Source: Actinokineospora pegani (GTDB taxonomy: Bacteria > Actinomycetota > Actinomycetes > Mycobacteriales > Pseudonocardiaceae). From it: a stretch of DNA of 64,000 nt. The stretch is taken from assembly GCF_009745975.1 (NCBI RefSeq), contig NZ_WHOL01000116.1:62001-126000 (forward strand). Reading direction: 5' to 3'. The notes beneath the pieces were generated by a model. It worked only from the letters and a program-made list of their open reading frames with translations. It was not told the origin of the DNA and made no database searches. Positions 20,764 through 30,382 of the stretch are shown in pieces (position 1 is the first letter of the stretch; each line of letters begins with the position of its first letter). A program made the translations under genes and the position numbers.

Positions 20764-22292
20764 ACGGCCCCCAGCACCGACATGGCGGCGTTGTGGCCGC
20801 CGATCCCGCTGACCCCGCCGCCGCGCCGGGCCCCCGCCCCGCACACCCGCAGCGCCGCCGCGTCGGTCTCCACACCCCAGCCCTCGCCGAACGGCCAGGC
20901 CAGGTCGCCGTGGAAGATGTTGCCGCCGGGCATGGCCAGCTCCGCCTCCAGGTCCAGCGGGGTCCTGGCCTCCACGCACAGCTCACCGCCAGGCGCGCGG
21001 GCGACGCAGTCCTCGATCGGGTCGAGCAGGTGCCGATTCAGACCGGTGAGGTAGCGGCGCACGAGCGTGTCCCTCGTCGCGGCGTTGTCCTCGGCGAACA
21101 ACGCGGTGGGCAGGTGCAGGCCGAACAGGGTCAGCGTGTGCGCGCCGGACGCCGCCAGCGCGGGGTCCAGGATGGACGGATCGGTGAGCGTGTGGCAGTA
21201 CATCTCGCCCGGCGGCCGCTCGGGCAGCGCGCCGGAAGCCGTCTCCCGGTAGGCGCCCTCCAGGTCCGTGTGGGACTCGTCGAGGTGGAGGGTCCCGGCG
21301 AAAGCCTGCCGCGGGTCGATGCCCGACCGCAGCCGGGGAAGCCGCGACAGCAGCACATTGACCTTCAACTGCGCCCCCACCGGGGCCGTGGAATCCTTGC
21401 CCCGCAAGCGGTCGAGCACCGCGGGCGCCACACCGGACAGCACGTGCCCGGCCGCCGCGACCTGGTCGCCGTCCGCGGTCCGGAAGGTCACCTCGCCGCC
21501 CCGGTCGTCCACGTCGACCCGGGTGACCTCGACGCCGGTGCGGATGCTCGCGCCCGCCTCCCGCGCGACCCGCGACAACTCGGCGGTGACCGCCCCCATC
21601 CCGCCCGCGGGCACCCGCCACTCCCCCGTCCCGTTGCCGACGAGGTGGTAGAGGAAGCAGCGGTTGGCCAGCAGGTCCGGCGAGGCCAGCGAGGTGTGCG
21701 TGCCGATCAGCCCGTCGGTGGCCACGATCCCGCGCACCACGTCGTCGGCGAACGCCTCCTCGACGGTCTGCCCCAGCGGCTGCTCGAACACCTGCCGCCA
21801 CACCCGCTCGCCCGCCCCGGCCACGACCCGCTCGCGCAGCGCGCCCCGGCTCGGCAGCGGCCCCAGCATGGTCGGCGCCACCGCCCGCGCCAGCCGCGCC
21901 ATGCCGTCGTAGAACTCGCCCCAGCGCGCGAACTCGGCGCCCGACCCGGTCAGCGCCCGGAACGACGCCTCGGTCGCGGGCCCCGGGTCGCGCTCGACGA
22001 GCAGCCCGGTGTCCACGCCGTCGCGGCGCACCGGCGTGTAGGAGGAGACCGGCCGCGACCGCAAGTCCAACCGCAGCCCCAGGTCGGCGGCGATCCGGTC
22101 CGGCAGCAGGCTGACCAGGTAGGAGTAGCGCGAGAGTCGCACCCCCGGGAACGGGCTGGCGCTGACCGCGGCCCCGCCCACGTGCCCGAGGCGTTCCAGC
22201 ACCAGCACCGACCGGCCTGCCCTGGCCAGGTACGCCGCCGCCACCAGCGCGTTGTGCCCGCCGCCGACCACCACCGCGTCATACCGGTCCAC
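20760..22292 (-). CDS. FAD-dependent oxidoreductase, phytoene-desaturase/PYROXD2-like
   Basis: A 510-residue flavoprotein. The Rossmann dinucleotide motif VVVGGGHNALVAAAYLARAG opens the protein; VLERLGHVGGAAVS and the C-terminal GGNIFHGDL and SGIGGHNAAMSVL are typical of the CrtI-like PYROXD2 group. No carotenoid genes are nearby, so a desaturase role in pigment synthesis is not supported. GTG at 22292. It is divergent from fdhD across an 80-bp gap that contains a fragment of the CTAGGCCGTGTT element. Confidence 0.87.
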   Translation of the reverse strand: MDRYDAVVVGGGHNALVAAAYLARAGRSVLVLERLGHVGGAAVSASPFPGVRLSRYSYLVSLLPDRIAADLGLRLDLRSRPVSSYTPVRRDGVDTGLLVERDPGPATEASFRALTGSGAEFARWGEFYDGMARLARAVAPTMLGPLPSRGALRERVVAGAGERVWRQVFEQPLGQTVEEAFADDVVRGIVATDGLIGTHTSLASPDLLANRCFLYHLVGNGTGEWRVPAGGMGAVTAELSRVAREAGASIRTGVEVTRVDVDDRGGEVTFRTADGDQVAAAGHVLSGVAPAVLDRLRGKDSTAPVGAQLKVNVLLSRLPRLRSGIDPRQAFAGTLHLDESHTDLEGAYRETASGALPERPPGEMYCHTLTDPSILDPALAASGAHTLTLFGLHLPTALFAEDNAATRDTLVRRYLTGLNRHLLDPIEDCVARAPGGELCVEARTPLDLEAELAMPGGNIFHGDLAWPFGEGWGVETDAAALRVCGAGARRGGGVSGIGGHNAAMSVLGAV

Positions 22293-22302
22293 CCGGACAA
22301 CC

Positions 22303-22349
22303 CTAGGCCGTGTTCCGGGAGTCCGTTCGGTGAGAATCGTGATCGGTGT
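22303..22349. repeat. Single-end copy of CTAGGCCGTGTT element
   Basis: These 47 bases match the left part of the element at 57974-58057 with one gap: both begin CTAGG(C/T)CGTGTTC, then GAGTC/AAGTC and TGAGA(A/G)TCGTG. No matching right end is seen before the fdhD start. It occupies most of the divergent promoter region. Confidence 0.65.
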
Positions 22350-22372
22350 CCGATGCGGCTTACGCTGGGTCC

Positions 22373-23194
22373 ATGGGACGGGTGACAGTGCGCAGGCCGG
22401 TGGTCCGGGTCGTGGGCGGGGAGGCCCGCGAACGGCTGGACACGCTGGTGGCCGAGGAGCCGCTGGAGATCAGGGTCGGCGGGCGGGCACTGGCTGTGAC
22501 CATGCGCACTCCCGGGCACGACGTGGAGCTGGCGCACGGGTTCCTGCTGACCGAGGGCGTCATCGGCGACCGGGCCGACATCGCGATCGCCCGCTACTGC
22601 GACGGCGTCGACGACGAGGGCCGCAACACCTACAACGTGCTCGACATCGCCCTCGCCGAGGGCGTCGCCCCGCCCGCGGTCGGCGTGGAGCGCAACTTCT
22701 ACACCACTTCGTCCTGCGGGGTCTGCGGCAAGGCAGCCCTGGACGCGGTCCGGCTCAAGACCCGCTTCTCCCCCGCGGGCGACGACGTCCGGGTCAGCCC
22801 GGCGCTGCTGTCGTCGCTGCCGGACGTGCTCCGGGCGCGGCAGAAGGTCTTCGACGGCACCGGCGGCCTGCACGCGGCCGGGCTGTTCACCGCGGCGGGC
22901 GAGCCGCTCGTGGTCCGCGAGGACGTGGGCAGGCACAACGCCGTGGACAAGGTGCTGGGCAAGGCGCTGCAGGACGGGCTGGTGCCGCTGGGCGGGACGG
23001 TGCTGCTGGTGTCCGGGCGGGCGTCGTTCGAGCTGGTGCAGAAGGCGGCGATGGCCGGGGTGCCGGTGTTGGCCGCTGTCTCGGCGCCGTCGTCGCTGGC
23101 CGCCGAGCTGGCCGCCGAGCAGGGCATGACGCTGGTGGGGTTCCTGCGCGGCGACGCGATGAACGTCTACACGGGCGCGGAGCGGGTCGCGTGA
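22373..23194 (+). CDS. fdhD: Formate dehydrogenase accessory sulfurtransferase FdhD
   Basis: A 273-residue FdhD protein, which passes sulfur from a cysteine desulfurase to the molybdenum cofactor of formate-dehydrogenase-like enzymes. C115 and C118 lie in [10 protein letters not shown]; further motifs are [31 protein letters not shown] and [15 protein letters not shown] at 22373. The likely client is the FdhF/YdeP protein at 17436. Its stop overlaps the CoA-transferase start by 4 nt. Confidence 0.96.
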   Translation: MGRVTVRRPVVRVVGGEARERLDTLVAEEPLEIRVGGRALAVTMRTPGHDVELAHGFLLTEGVIGDRADIAIARYCDGVDDEGRNTYNVLDIALAEGVAPPAVGVERNFYTTSSCGVCGKAALDAVRLKTRFSPAGDDVRVSPALLSSLPDVLRARQKVFDGTGGLHAAGLFTAAGEPLVVREDVGRHNAVDKVLGKALQDGLVPLGGTVLLVSGRASFELVQKAAMAGVPVLAAVSAPSSLAAELAAEQGMTLVGFLRGDAMNVYTGAERVA

Positions 23195-24366
23195 GGCCGT
23201 TGGAGGGGGTGCTGGTCGTCAGCCTGGAGCAGGCGGTGGCCGTGCCGTACGCGTCGCGGCTGCTCGCCGACCTGGGCGCCCGGGTGATCAAGGTGGAGCG
23301 GCCGGGCGGCGGGGACTTCGCCCGCCAGTACGACGCGGCGGCCGGGGAGGTGTCGAGCTACTTCGCCTGGACCAACGTCGGCAAGGAGTCGGTGGTCCTC
23401 GACCTCAAGGCGCCCGAGGGGGCGCGGGTCGTCGCCGAGCTGGTCGAGCGGGCCGACGTCGTGCTGTGCAACCTGTCGCCGGGGGCGCTGCGGCGGCTCG
23501 GGCTCGACGCGGACACGCTGCGCGCCCGGCACCCGTCGCTGGTCGTCGCCGAGCTGTCCTCGTACGGGGAGGGCGGCCCGTACAGCGACCGCAAGGCGTT
23601 CGACGCGCTCATCCAGTCCGAGGCCGGGCTGGTCGCGCTGACCGGCGACGGGGACGCGGTGGCCCGCGCCGGGATCTCGGTGGCCGACATCGCGGGCGGG
23701 GTCCAGTTGCAGGCGGCGGTCCTGGCCGCACTGGTCCGCCGGGGCCGCACCGGGGAGGGCGCGACGCTGCGGCTGACGCTGATGGAGGCGCTGGCCGAGT
23801 GGATGCACCAGCCCGCCCTGTACGCGCACGGCACCGGCCGCGAGCCGCGCAGGCACGGGGCACACCACCCGACGATCGCGCCGTACGGGCCGTTCCCGTG
23901 CGCGGACGGGGCGGTGCACCTGGCGGTGCAGAACGACGGGCAGTGGCGGCGGTTGTGCTCGGCGGTGCTGGGGCGGCCCGAGCTGGCCGACGAGCCGGGG
24001 TTCCGCACCGTCGCCGAGCGGGTGGCCAACCGGGACGAGCTGCACGCGCGGTTGGGCGAGTCGTTCGGCGTGCTGAGCGCTGACGGCCTGCTCGCCGCGC
24101 TCGACGCCGCCGACGTCCCCGCCGCCCGCACCCGGGGCATCGGCGAGCTGACCTCGCACCCGCAGTTGACGGCCCGCGACCGGTGGACGGAGGTCGCGGT
24201 CCCGGGCGGGACCGCGCCGATGCTGCGCCCGCCGGTCGACGCCTCGACCTGGGACTGGGCGGCGGCCGCGGTCCCCGCACTCGGCGAGCACACCGACGCC
24301 GTGCTGGCCTGGCTGGGCTACACCCCCGACCAGCTTGCCGATCTTCGAGCACGCTCGGTGATCTAG
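23191..24366 (+). CDS. CaiB/BaiF family (class III) CoA-transferase
   Basis: A 391-residue family III CoA transferase. [26 protein letters not shown] and [14 protein letters not shown] are the N-terminal CoA-binding motifs, and [13 protein letters not shown] contains the Asp expected to carry the acyl-CoA intermediate. GTG at 23191 is coupled to fdhD by GTGA. Substrates cannot be predicted; relatives exchange CoA between carboxylic acids, including oxalate/formate. An oxalyl-CoA route would explain the fdhD link but is speculation. Confidence 0.9.
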   Translation: MRPLEGVLVVSLEQAVAVPYASRLLADLGARVIKVERPGGGDFARQYDAAAGEVSSYFAWTNVGKESVVLDLKAPEGARVVAELVERADVVLCNLSPGALRRLGLDADTLRARHPSLVVAELSSYGEGGPYSDRKAFDALIQSEAGLVALTGDGDAVARAGISVADIAGGVQLQAAVLAALVRRGRTGEGATLRLTLMEALAEWMHQPALYAHGTGREPRRHGAHHPTIAPYGPFPCADGAVHLAVQNDGQWRRLCSAVLGRPELADEPGFRTVAERVANRDELHARLGESFGVLSADGLLAALDAADVPAARTRGIGELTSHPQLTARDRWTEVAVPGGTAPMLRPPVDASTWDWAAAAVPALGEHTDAVLAWLGYTPDQLADLRARSVI

Positions 24367-24510
24367 TCCGACGATTTTGCTCCAGTTGCGCTTGTTGTTC
24401 ACCACACCGCACACTCTGCGTGACCTGAACCGAGAAACATTCCGAGCATCTCCCGCGATGAGTGGTCGAGGACGGCGGGGCCGTCTCGGTCGGGGAGCAC
24501 GGAGGGCGCC

Positions 24511-25401
24511 ATGGGTGGCGTGGAGACCAGTCGTGGACGACTGCTGAGCAGGCGTTCCGCGCTGATCGCGGGGGCCGCGGGACTGGCCACCGCGGGTATC
24601 GGCGTCGGCGCAGCCAGCGGTGCCCTCGACCAGCTCATCGACGCCTCGGGGGCCGACGAGCCGCAGATCCGCCACGAGCGGATCCGCTCCGCCGCGCGTG
24701 GGCGCGAAGTCGACATGGTGACGATCCTGCCCAGCCGACTGCCCGCCAGGAACCTCCCCGTCTGCCTCTTCCTGCACGGCCTGCGCGGCAGCGCCCGGCG
24801 CGCCTTCCCCAGCGGCCTCGCCACCCGCCTGGCCAACGGCGTCGCGAGCGGCAGCCTGCCCCCCTTCGCCTTCGTCGCCCTCGACGGCGGCAACAACTAC
24901 TGGCACGAGAACCACATCGGCGACAACCCCATGGCCATGCTCCTCGACGAGGTCCCCCGCTGGCTCCGCGCCCGCGGCCTCGCCGACGCCACCGGCACCC
25001 CCTTCGCCTGCGCGGGCGTCTCCATGGGCGGCTTCGGCGCCCTCCTCTACGCCCGCTACCGCCAAGAGCGCGCCCAACCCACCAGGGCCGCGGCCGCCAT
25101 CTCCCCCGGCCTCCTGATGTCCTGGCGAGAGATGTCCACCCGCCGAGCCTTCAAGAACAGCGCCGAGTGGGCCGCCCTGGACCCCCTCCGCAACACCGAC
25201 AAAATAGACAAAACCCCCACCGGCATCTGGTGCGGCACCGAAGACCACTTCATCGCAGGCACCCGCAAGTTCATCCGCCTGGCCACCCCCGAAGTCGCCC
25301 ACACAGCCCCCGGCGGCCACGGCGACAGCTTCTACCGAAAAGTCGTCCCCGGCGTCCTCACCTTCCTCGGCAAGCACGCCCCACGCGCCCCCCAGCCCTG
25401 A
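24511..25401 (+). CDS. Tat-type exported alpha/beta hydrolase (esterase family)
   Basis: A 296-residue protein of the esterase D/antigen 85-like group. The N-terminus has LLSRRSALIAGAAGLA, a twin-arginine-like signal followed by a hydrophobic stretch. The nucleophile lies in AGVSMGGFGALLYA; D and H candidates are in GTEDHF and GGHGDSFY. ATG at 24511. Probably exported folded; substrate unknown. Towards its 3' end the codon pattern has an unusually high C content. Confidence 0.85.
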   Translation: MGGVETSRGRLLSRRSALIAGAAGLATAGIGVGAASGALDQLIDASGADEPQIRHERIRSAARGREVDMVTILPSRLPARNLPVCLFLHGLRGSARRAFPSGLATRLANGVASGSLPPFAFVALDGGNNYWHENHIGDNPMAMLLDEVPRWLRARGLADATGTPFACAGVSMGGFGALLYARYRQERAQPTRAAAAISPGLLMSWREMSTRRAFKNSAEWAALDPLRNTDKIDKTPTGIWCGTEDHFIAGTRKFIRLATPEVAHTAPGGHGDSFYRKVVPGVLTFLGKHAPRAPQP

Positions 25402-25550
25402 CGGCCCCCGATTCCCCCGAGCGCCGTCTCACACCCCGAAACAATCACGCAGCGCTCCCCTGCGGGGCCACGAATCGTCGCTGGGCGGTCGCATCGCCGG
25501 TTGAGACGCGGAGTGCCCGCCGCCCGCGCCCCGCTGGGCCGGATTGCTCC

Positions 25551-25624
25551 GGGGGCGGATTGCCCAGGGGGCGCATTGCCCCGGGGGCGCATTGCCCCGG
25601 GGGCGCATTGCCCCGGGGGCGCCC
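25551..25624. repeat. 16-bp tandem repeat array
   Basis: Four tandem 16-bp units of GGGGGCGCATTGCCCC (first unit at 25551 with two changes, then 25567, 25583, 25599) plus a partial fifth. Each unit has GGGGC/GCCCC ends that can pair, so the array can fold as serial hairpins. Confidence 0.85.
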
Positions 25625-26145
25625 ACATCGTCCCCGGGCGGCCCTAGGGGCATCACGCGGGCAAAGAGGCGGGCAAAGTTCACGCCCCCTGCCCAACAGG
25701 AGCGGGCTCGCTCAGGACGCGGGCTTGGCCGGGAGCCGCGCAAGCGCGCCGGAGCGAGCGGGCCACGACCAGATCCCGCACGGGCTCGCTTTCGGCGAGT
25801 CCCTACCCGGGCGTGCGCAGGTGCACGGGGGTGCACGGGTGCGCCGGGCGTGCTCGGGTGGCGCGGGCGCGTGCAGCTTCTCTGCGGGCCAGCAGGTGAG
25901 TCTCGCGGGCTCTCGCGTGTTCGCGTGGGCGGGAGGCGTCGGGGGGTCGGGGTGGGCGGCTGGGTGGCGGTGGGACGTGTCTGAGGGGTGGTTGAGGTAG
26001 GTGGGATCGGAGGGGCGGGTGTGCGGGGCGCACCAGTCACCTGCCAGGTGCCTCGCGCGCCGTTTTCCGATTCAAGGCTAACGGCGGGGTCTGACAGAAA
26101 GCCCGGCGTGTCGGGGGGTGTGGACAACTTTCACCCGGGAAAGTG

Positions 26146-26180
26146 GAGGGCCCGGGAGCAGTGGCTGCTTCCGGGCCCTC
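26146..26180 (-). terminator. Terminator downstream of clpX
   Basis: GAGGGCCCGG (26146-26155) pairs with CCGGGCCCTC (26171-26180), and the inner AGCAG/CTGCT extends the stem to 16 bp (one G-U pair) with a TGG loop. It lies 20 nt past the clpX stop codon. Confidence 0.85.
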
Positions 26181-26200
26181 GACTTGTGCACGTGCGTCTT

Positions 26201-27493
26201 CTAGGCCGACTTCTCGCGGCGTTCGCGGCGGGAGGGTTGGCGGGAGACGATCGTGGGGTTCACGTTCTCGCGGACGGTCTGTTCGGTGATGACGACCTTG
26301 GCCACGTCGGTTCGGCTGGGGATGTCGTACATGACCGACTGGAGGACTTCCTCCATGATGGCGCGCAGGCCTCGGGCACCGGTGCCGCGCAGGATGGCCT
26401 GGTCGGCTACCGCTTCGAGGGCGGTGTCGGTGAACTCGAGTTCGACGCCGTCCATCTCGAAGAGCTTCTGGTACTGCTTGACCAGGGCGTTGCGCGGTTC
26501 GCAGAGGATCTGGACGAGGGATTCCTTGTCCAGGTTGCGGACGCTGGCCAGGACCGGGAGGCGGCCGATGAACTCGGGGATGAGGCCGAACTTGATCAGG
26601 TCCTCGGGCATCGTGTCGCCGAAGAAGTCGGCGTTGTCGATCTCGGCCTTGCCACGGATCTCGGCGCCGAAGCCGAGGCCGCGCTTGCCGACGCGGTCCT
26701 GGATGATCTTCTCCAGGCCCGCGAAGGCGCCCGCCACGATGAACAGGACGTTCGTCGTGTCGATCTGGATGAACTCCTGGTGCGGGTGCTTGCGGCCGCC
26801 CTGCGGGGGCACCGAGGCGGTGGTGCCCTCGAGGATCTTGAGCAGGGCCTGCTGGACGCCCTCGCCGGAGACGTCGCGGGTGATCGACGGGTTCTCGCTC
26901 TTGCGGGCGATCTTGTCGACCTCGTCGATGTAGATGATGCCCGTCTCGGCGCGCTTGACGTCGTAGTCGGCGGCTTGGATGAGCTTGAGCAGGATGTTCT
27001 CGACGTCCTCGCCGACGTAGCCCGCCTCGGTCAGCGCGGTGGCGTCGGCGATGGCGAAGGGCACGTTGAGCAGCTTGGCCAGGGTCTGCGCCAGGTAGGT
27101 CTTGCCGCAGCCGGTGGGGCCGAGCATCAGGATGTTCGACTTGGCGAGCTCGACGGTCTCCTCGCGGGAGTCGCGGCCCTCCGGTCGCGCCCGGTCGCCT
27201 GCCTGGATGCGCTTGTAGTGGTTGTACACCGCGACCGCCAGGGACCGCTTCGCGTCGCCCTGGCCGATGACGTACTGGTCGAGGAACTCGTGGATCTCGA
27301 GGGGCTTGGGCAGCTCGTCGAGCTTGACGTCGCCCGCCTCGGCCAACTCCTCCTCGATGATCTCGTTGCAGAGATCGATGCACTCGTCACAGATGTACAC
27401 GCCGGGGCCGGCGATGAGCTTCTTCACCTGCTTCTGGCTCTTCCCGCAGAACGAGCACTTGAGCAGGTCTCCGCCGTCACCGATACGCGCCAT
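26201..27493 (-). CDS. clpX: ATP-dependent Clp protease ATPase ClpX
   Basis: A 430-residue AAA+ unfoldase. The N-terminal zinc-binding domain has CSFCGKSQ and CDECIDLC; Walker A is GPTGCGKT, Walker [11 protein letters not shown], and sensor/pore motifs include GYVGEDVEN and [22 protein letters not shown] at 27493 is chosen over the longer frame to 27559 because it gives the conserved [16 protein letters not shown] start. It delivers substrates to ClpP. Downstream of clpP2 with a 240-bp gap, so it may have its own promoter as well. Confidence 0.98.
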   Translation of the reverse strand: MARIGDGGDLLKCSFCGKSQKQVKKLIAGPGVYICDECIDLCNEIIEEELAEAGDVKLDELPKPLEIHEFLDQYVIGQGDAKRSLAVAVYNHYKRIQAGDRARPEGRDSREETVELAKSNILMLGPTGCGKTYLAQTLAKLLNVPFAIADATALTEAGYVGEDVENILLKLIQAADYDVKRAETGIIYIDEVDKIARKSENPSITRDVSGEGVQQALLKILEGTTASVPPQGGRKHPHQEFIQIDTTNVLFIVAGAFAGLEKIIQDRVGKRGLGFGAEIRGKAEIDNADFFGDTMPEDLIKFGLIPEFIGRLPVLASVRNLDKESLVQILCEPRNALVKQYQKLFEMDGVELEFTDTALEAVADQAILRGTGARGLRAIMEEVLQSVMYDIPSRTDVAKVVITEQTVRENVNPTIVSRQPSRRERREKSA

Positions 27494-27733
27494 GACCGCT
27501 GACCTCTGTCCCCTCCGGCGCTGTGGGTGCGCCTGGCTGTGTGTCGTCCGTCGAGACATGCCCTGGGTGGGCCGTTCACCTCGACGGTACCCGCCGACCC
27601 CTGGTCTGCGGGAGAACCTGCGGACCCGGCGCGGCCGGGTCCGAGCTGAACCAGTCCACCACGGTAACCCGAAAGCGGGTCCCGTGGGTGGAGGATTCCT
27701 ACCCGGTCCGGTCGCGCGCGGGTCGCGCTCGGC

Positions 27734-28366
27734 CTAGTTCTGGCTCGACAGCTTGCGGTAGGGCAGCACCTCGTCGATGATGCCGTACTCCTTGGCCTCC
27801 GCGGCGGTGAGGATCTTGTCCCGCTCGGTGTCCTGGCGGACTTGCTCCACGGACCTGCCGGTGTGCTGGGCCAGGGTGGTGTCGAGCTGGGTGCGGATGC
27901 GCTGGATCTCCGCGGCCTGGATCTCCAGGTCGGAGACCTGCCCGTAGACGCCCTCGGTGGAGGGCTGGTGGATGAGCACGCGGGCGTTGGGCAGGGCGAA
28001 GCGCTTGCCCTTGGTGCCCGCCGACAGCAGCACCGCCGCCGCCGAGGCGGCCTGGCCGAGGCAGAAGGTGGCCACGTCGGGGCGCACGTACTGCATGGTG
28101 TCGTAGATGGCCATCAGCGAGGTGAACGAGCCACCGGGGGAGTTGATGTACATCGTGATGTCGCGGTCGGGGTCGGCCGACTCCAGGTAGATCAGCTGCG
28201 CCATGACGTCGTTGGCGGAGGCGTCGTCGATCTGCACGCCGACGAAGATGACGCGCTCCTCGAACAGCTTGTTGTACGGGTTCGACTCCTTGACCCCGTA
28301 GCTGGTGCGCTCCACGAACGACGGCAGCACGTACCGGGACTGGGGGATGTGGAGGTGGTCACTCAC
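27734..28366 (-). CDS. clpP2: ATP-dependent Clp protease proteolytic subunit, ClpP2-type
   Basis: A 210-residue Clp peptidase with S108 ([10 protein letters not shown]), H133 (LIHQPS) and D183 (TERDKILTA). The N-terminus [15 protein letters not shown] and [21 protein letters not shown] match actinobacterial ClpP2. GTG at 28366 follows AGGAG by 8 nt. It sits between tig and clpX, but the clpP1 gene normally present between tig and clpP2 is missing; the ClpP1-type gene is at 13054. Confidence 0.96.
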   Translation of the reverse strand: MSDHLHIPQSRYVLPSFVERTSYGVKESNPYNKLFEERVIFVGVQIDDASANDVMAQLIYLESADPDRDITMYINSPGGSFTSLMAIYDTMQYVRPDVATFCLGQAASAAAVLLSAGTKGKRFALPNARVLIHQPSTEGVYGQVSDLEIQAAEIQRIRTQLDTTLAQHTGRSVEQVRQDTERDKILTAAEAKEYGIIDEVLPYRKLSSQN

Positions 28367-28533
28367 TGGGTTACTCCTGGTTCTCGTGCGTCCGGCGAGC
28401 GGGGTCAGCGGAGGGCGGTGCCGGGGTGCGGGACCCGGGTGCTGGCGGGGTCGGCCATCCGGTGGTGCTGGGACACGTCAGCCTGCCTCCTGGGTGGATC
28501 TTCACGACCTCGTCCGGTCCTCACCGAGGTTAA

Positions 28534-28575
28534 CGAAAGTGGGCGGCGTCGACGTCCCGACACCGCCCACTTTCG
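28534..28575 (-). terminator. Terminator downstream of tig
   Basis: CGAAAGTGGGCGG (28534-28546) and CCGCCCACTTTCG (28563-28575) are perfect 13-bp arms. Inside, GTCG/CGAC extends the hairpin after a mismatch. It lies 35 nt after the tig stop and separates tig from clpP2. Confidence 0.88.
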
Positions 28576-28609
28576 CTAAGAGCGTTCACCCCGCGCGTCG
28601 CGCAGGTTG

Positions 28610-29986
28610 TTACTTGACGGGCTCCGGCTCCGCGGCGGTCTCGGACTGCTCGGCGGGGGCGTCCTCGACCGGGCCGAACAGCTCGGCGAGGTCGACGGTG
28701 GCGCCGGAGGCGTCGGTCACGGTGGCCTCGCGGACGACGGCGGCCAGGGCCTTGCCGCGGCGCACGTCGGCGAAGATGGCGCCGAGCTGGCCGGACTGCT
28801 GGGCGCGCTGGACGTACTCGTCGGGGCTGACGCCGAAGCGCTGGGCCTGGTAGACGATGCGCTCGGTCAGCTCCTGGTCGTTGACCTGGACCTGCTCGGC
28901 CTCGGCGAGGGCGTCGAGGATGAGCTGGGTGCGCACGGACTTCTCCGACTCGGCGCGCACCTCGTCGTCGAACTGCTCGCGGGTCTTGTCCTGGGTGGCG
29001 AGGAACTCGTCGAGCTTGGCCTCGTCGTGGTCGAACGGGTGCACCGCGTCGTGCTGGCGGTTGTCGATCTCGCCCTGGAGGACCTTCTCCGGGATCGGCA
29101 CCTCGACGGTCTCGAGCAGCGCGTCGAGGATCTTGTCGCGGGCCTGGACGCCCTGCTGCATCCGCTTCACCCGGGTGAGCCGCTCGCGCAGGTCGGCGCG
29201 CAGCTCCTCGACGGTGTCGAACTCGCTGGCGAGCTGGGCGAACTCGTCGTCGGCCTCGGGCAGCTCGCGGGTCTTGACCGTCTGCACGGTCACCGACACC
29301 TCGGCGTCCTGGCCTGCGAACTCGCCGGCGACCAGGGTCGTGGTGAAGGTCTTGGTCTCGCCCGCGGCCGCGCCGATGAGCGCCTCGTCGATGCCCTCGA
29401 TCAGCTCGCCGGAGCCGACCTCGTAGGACAGGCCCGAGGTCTTGGCCTCGGGGACGTCCTGGCCGCCGACGGTGGCGGAGAGGTCGACGGAGACGAAGTC
29501 GCCGTTCTCGACCGGGCGCTCGACGCCGGTCAGGGTGCCGAAGCGGGCGCGCAGCTCGTCGAGCTGCTCGTCGACCTCGGAGTCGGGGAGCTCGAGGTCG
29601 TCGACGGTGACGGAGAACTCGCCGTAGGCCGGGATGGTGATGTCGGGGCGCACGTCGACCTCGGCGGTGAACGCCAGGTGGTCGCCGTCCTCGAGCTTGG
29701 TCACCTCGATCTCGGGCTGACCGAGGACCTTGACCTCACCGGCGGTCACGGCCTCCATGTACTTGGCCGGGATCGCCTCGTTGACGACCTCGTCGAGGAT
29801 CGGCGCGCGGCCGATCCGGGACTCGATGACGCGCGCGGGGGCCTTGCCGGGGCGGAAGCCGGGGATGCGGACCTGGCCCGCCAGTTTGCGGTAGGCGCGG
29901 TCGAAGTTCGGCTTGAGCTCGTCGAACGGAACCTCGACGTTGATCCGTACCCGCGTCGGGCTCAGCTGCTCGACCGTGCTCTTCAA
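28610..29986 (-). CDS. tig: Trigger factor
   Basis: A 458-residue ribosome-associated chaperone and prolyl isomerase. The ribosome-binding signature is near the N-terminus (GFRPGKAPARVIESRIGR), the FKBP-like PPIase domain follows (about 150-240: NGDFVSVDLSA, GSGELIEGIDEAL) and the C-terminal helical domain completes it. The acidic Ala/Glu-rich tail is common in actinobacteria. ATG at 29986 with GAGGAG upstream. Monocistronic, because a strong terminator follows. Confidence 0.98.
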   Translation of the reverse strand: MKSTVEQLSPTRVRINVEVPFDELKPNFDRAYRKLAGQVRIPGFRPGKAPARVIESRIGRAPILDEVVNEAIPAKYMEAVTAGEVKVLGQPEIEVTKLEDGDHLAFTAEVDVRPDITIPAYGEFSVTVDDLELPDSEVDEQLDELRARFGTLTGVERPVENGDFVSVDLSATVGGQDVPEAKTSGLSYEVGSGELIEGIDEALIGAAAGETKTFTTTLVAGEFAGQDAEVSVTVQTVKTRELPEADDEFAQLASEFDTVEELRADLRERLTRVKRMQQGVQARDKILDALLETVEVPIPEKVLQGEIDNRQHDAVHPFDHDEAKLDEFLATQDKTREQFDDEVRAESEKSVRTQLILDALAEAEQVQVNDQELTERIVYQAQRFGVSPDEYVQRAQQSGQLGAIFADVRRGKALAAVVREATVTDASGATVDLAELFGPVEDAPAEQSETAAEPEPVK

Positions 29987-30091
29987 CGTGATCTCCTCGT
30001 GCGGCTGACTGGGGTTACCGGCCGAGGCGGCCGGGATCAGCCCCCGAGTCTAGGCGAGCACGCGCTGGTCGAGACCCGGGGGTGCACCTGA

Positions 30092-30120
30092 CGACGGCCC
30101 GCCACCTGGGCGGGCCGTCG
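30092..30120 (-). terminator. Terminator downstream of tRNA-Gly
   Basis: Perfect 12-bp stem CGACGGCCCGCC (30092-30103) with GGCGGGCCGTCG (30109-30120), ACCTG loop, 15 nt past the tRNA-Gly 3' end. Confidence 0.8.
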
Positions 30121-30134
30121 GATGGAGCCGGGGT

Positions 30135-30208
30135 TGGAGCGGGCGACGGGAATCGAACCCGCGTAGCTAGTTTGGAAGACTAGGGCTCTACCATTGAGCT
30201 ACGCCCGC
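30135..30208 (-). tRNA. tRNA-Gly (anticodon TCC)
   Basis: A 74-nt cloverleaf with CCA encoded. The acceptor arms GCGGGCG/CGCCCGC pair, the D arm contains TAGCTCAATGGTAGAG, the anticodon loop is CTTCCAA (TCC, reading GGA) and the T arm has GGTTCGATTCC. It is divergent from the tRNA-Pro gene 67 bp away. Confidence 0.97.
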
Positions 30209-30275
30209 GTGCGGCGGCTTGCGGGCCGCTGCGGAGACAGATTAGCGCGTGCGGCTAGGGTTGCTGTGCAGACCC

Positions 30276-30349
30276 CGGGCTGTGGCGCAGCTTGGTAGCG
30301 CATCCGCTTTGGGAGCGGAGGGTCGCAGGTTCAAATCCTGTCAGCCCGA
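30276..30349 (+). tRNA. tRNA-Pro (anticodon TGG)
   Basis: A 74-nt tRNA: acceptor CGGGCTG/CAGCCCG, D-arm GGCGCAGCTTGGTAGCGC, anticodon loop TTTGGGA (TGG, reading CCA) and T-arm AGGTTCAAATCCT. CCA is not encoded (CCG follows). Confidence 0.97.
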
Positions 30350-30352
30350 CCG

Positions 30353-30382
30353 AAGGGGCATCCACGCTGGTGGGTGCCCCTT
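30353..30382 (+). terminator. Terminator downstream of tRNA-Pro
   Basis: AAGGGGCATCCAC (30353-30365) pairs with GTGGGTGCCCCTT (30370-30382), one G-U pair, loop GCTG, then TT. It begins 4 nt after the tRNA. Confidence 0.85.

Larger units (their letters stand above)
25402..26200. other. Gene-free 0.8-kb stretch with repeats
   Basis: No convincing gene is present. Open frames here (for example on the minus strand over 25429-26127) are Pro/Arg-rich, lack ribosome-binding sites and read through the tandem repeats. The stretch holds the 16-bp array at 25551-25624, G-rich low-complexity DNA and, at its end, the clpX terminator. In mycobacteria clpX is followed by other genes, and in many actinobacteria by valS-folC, so a boundary of a rearrangement may lie here. 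Confidence 0.6.

Noticed and set aside
20760-22292. Carotenoid phytoene desaturase
   Set aside because: The sequence is of the PYROXD2-like branch and no other carotenoid genes are present, so a pigment role was not called.
25429-26127. Minus-strand frame of 232 codons near clpX
   Set aside because: Proline/arginine-rich translation through the 16-bp repeats, without ribosome-binding site or known motif.
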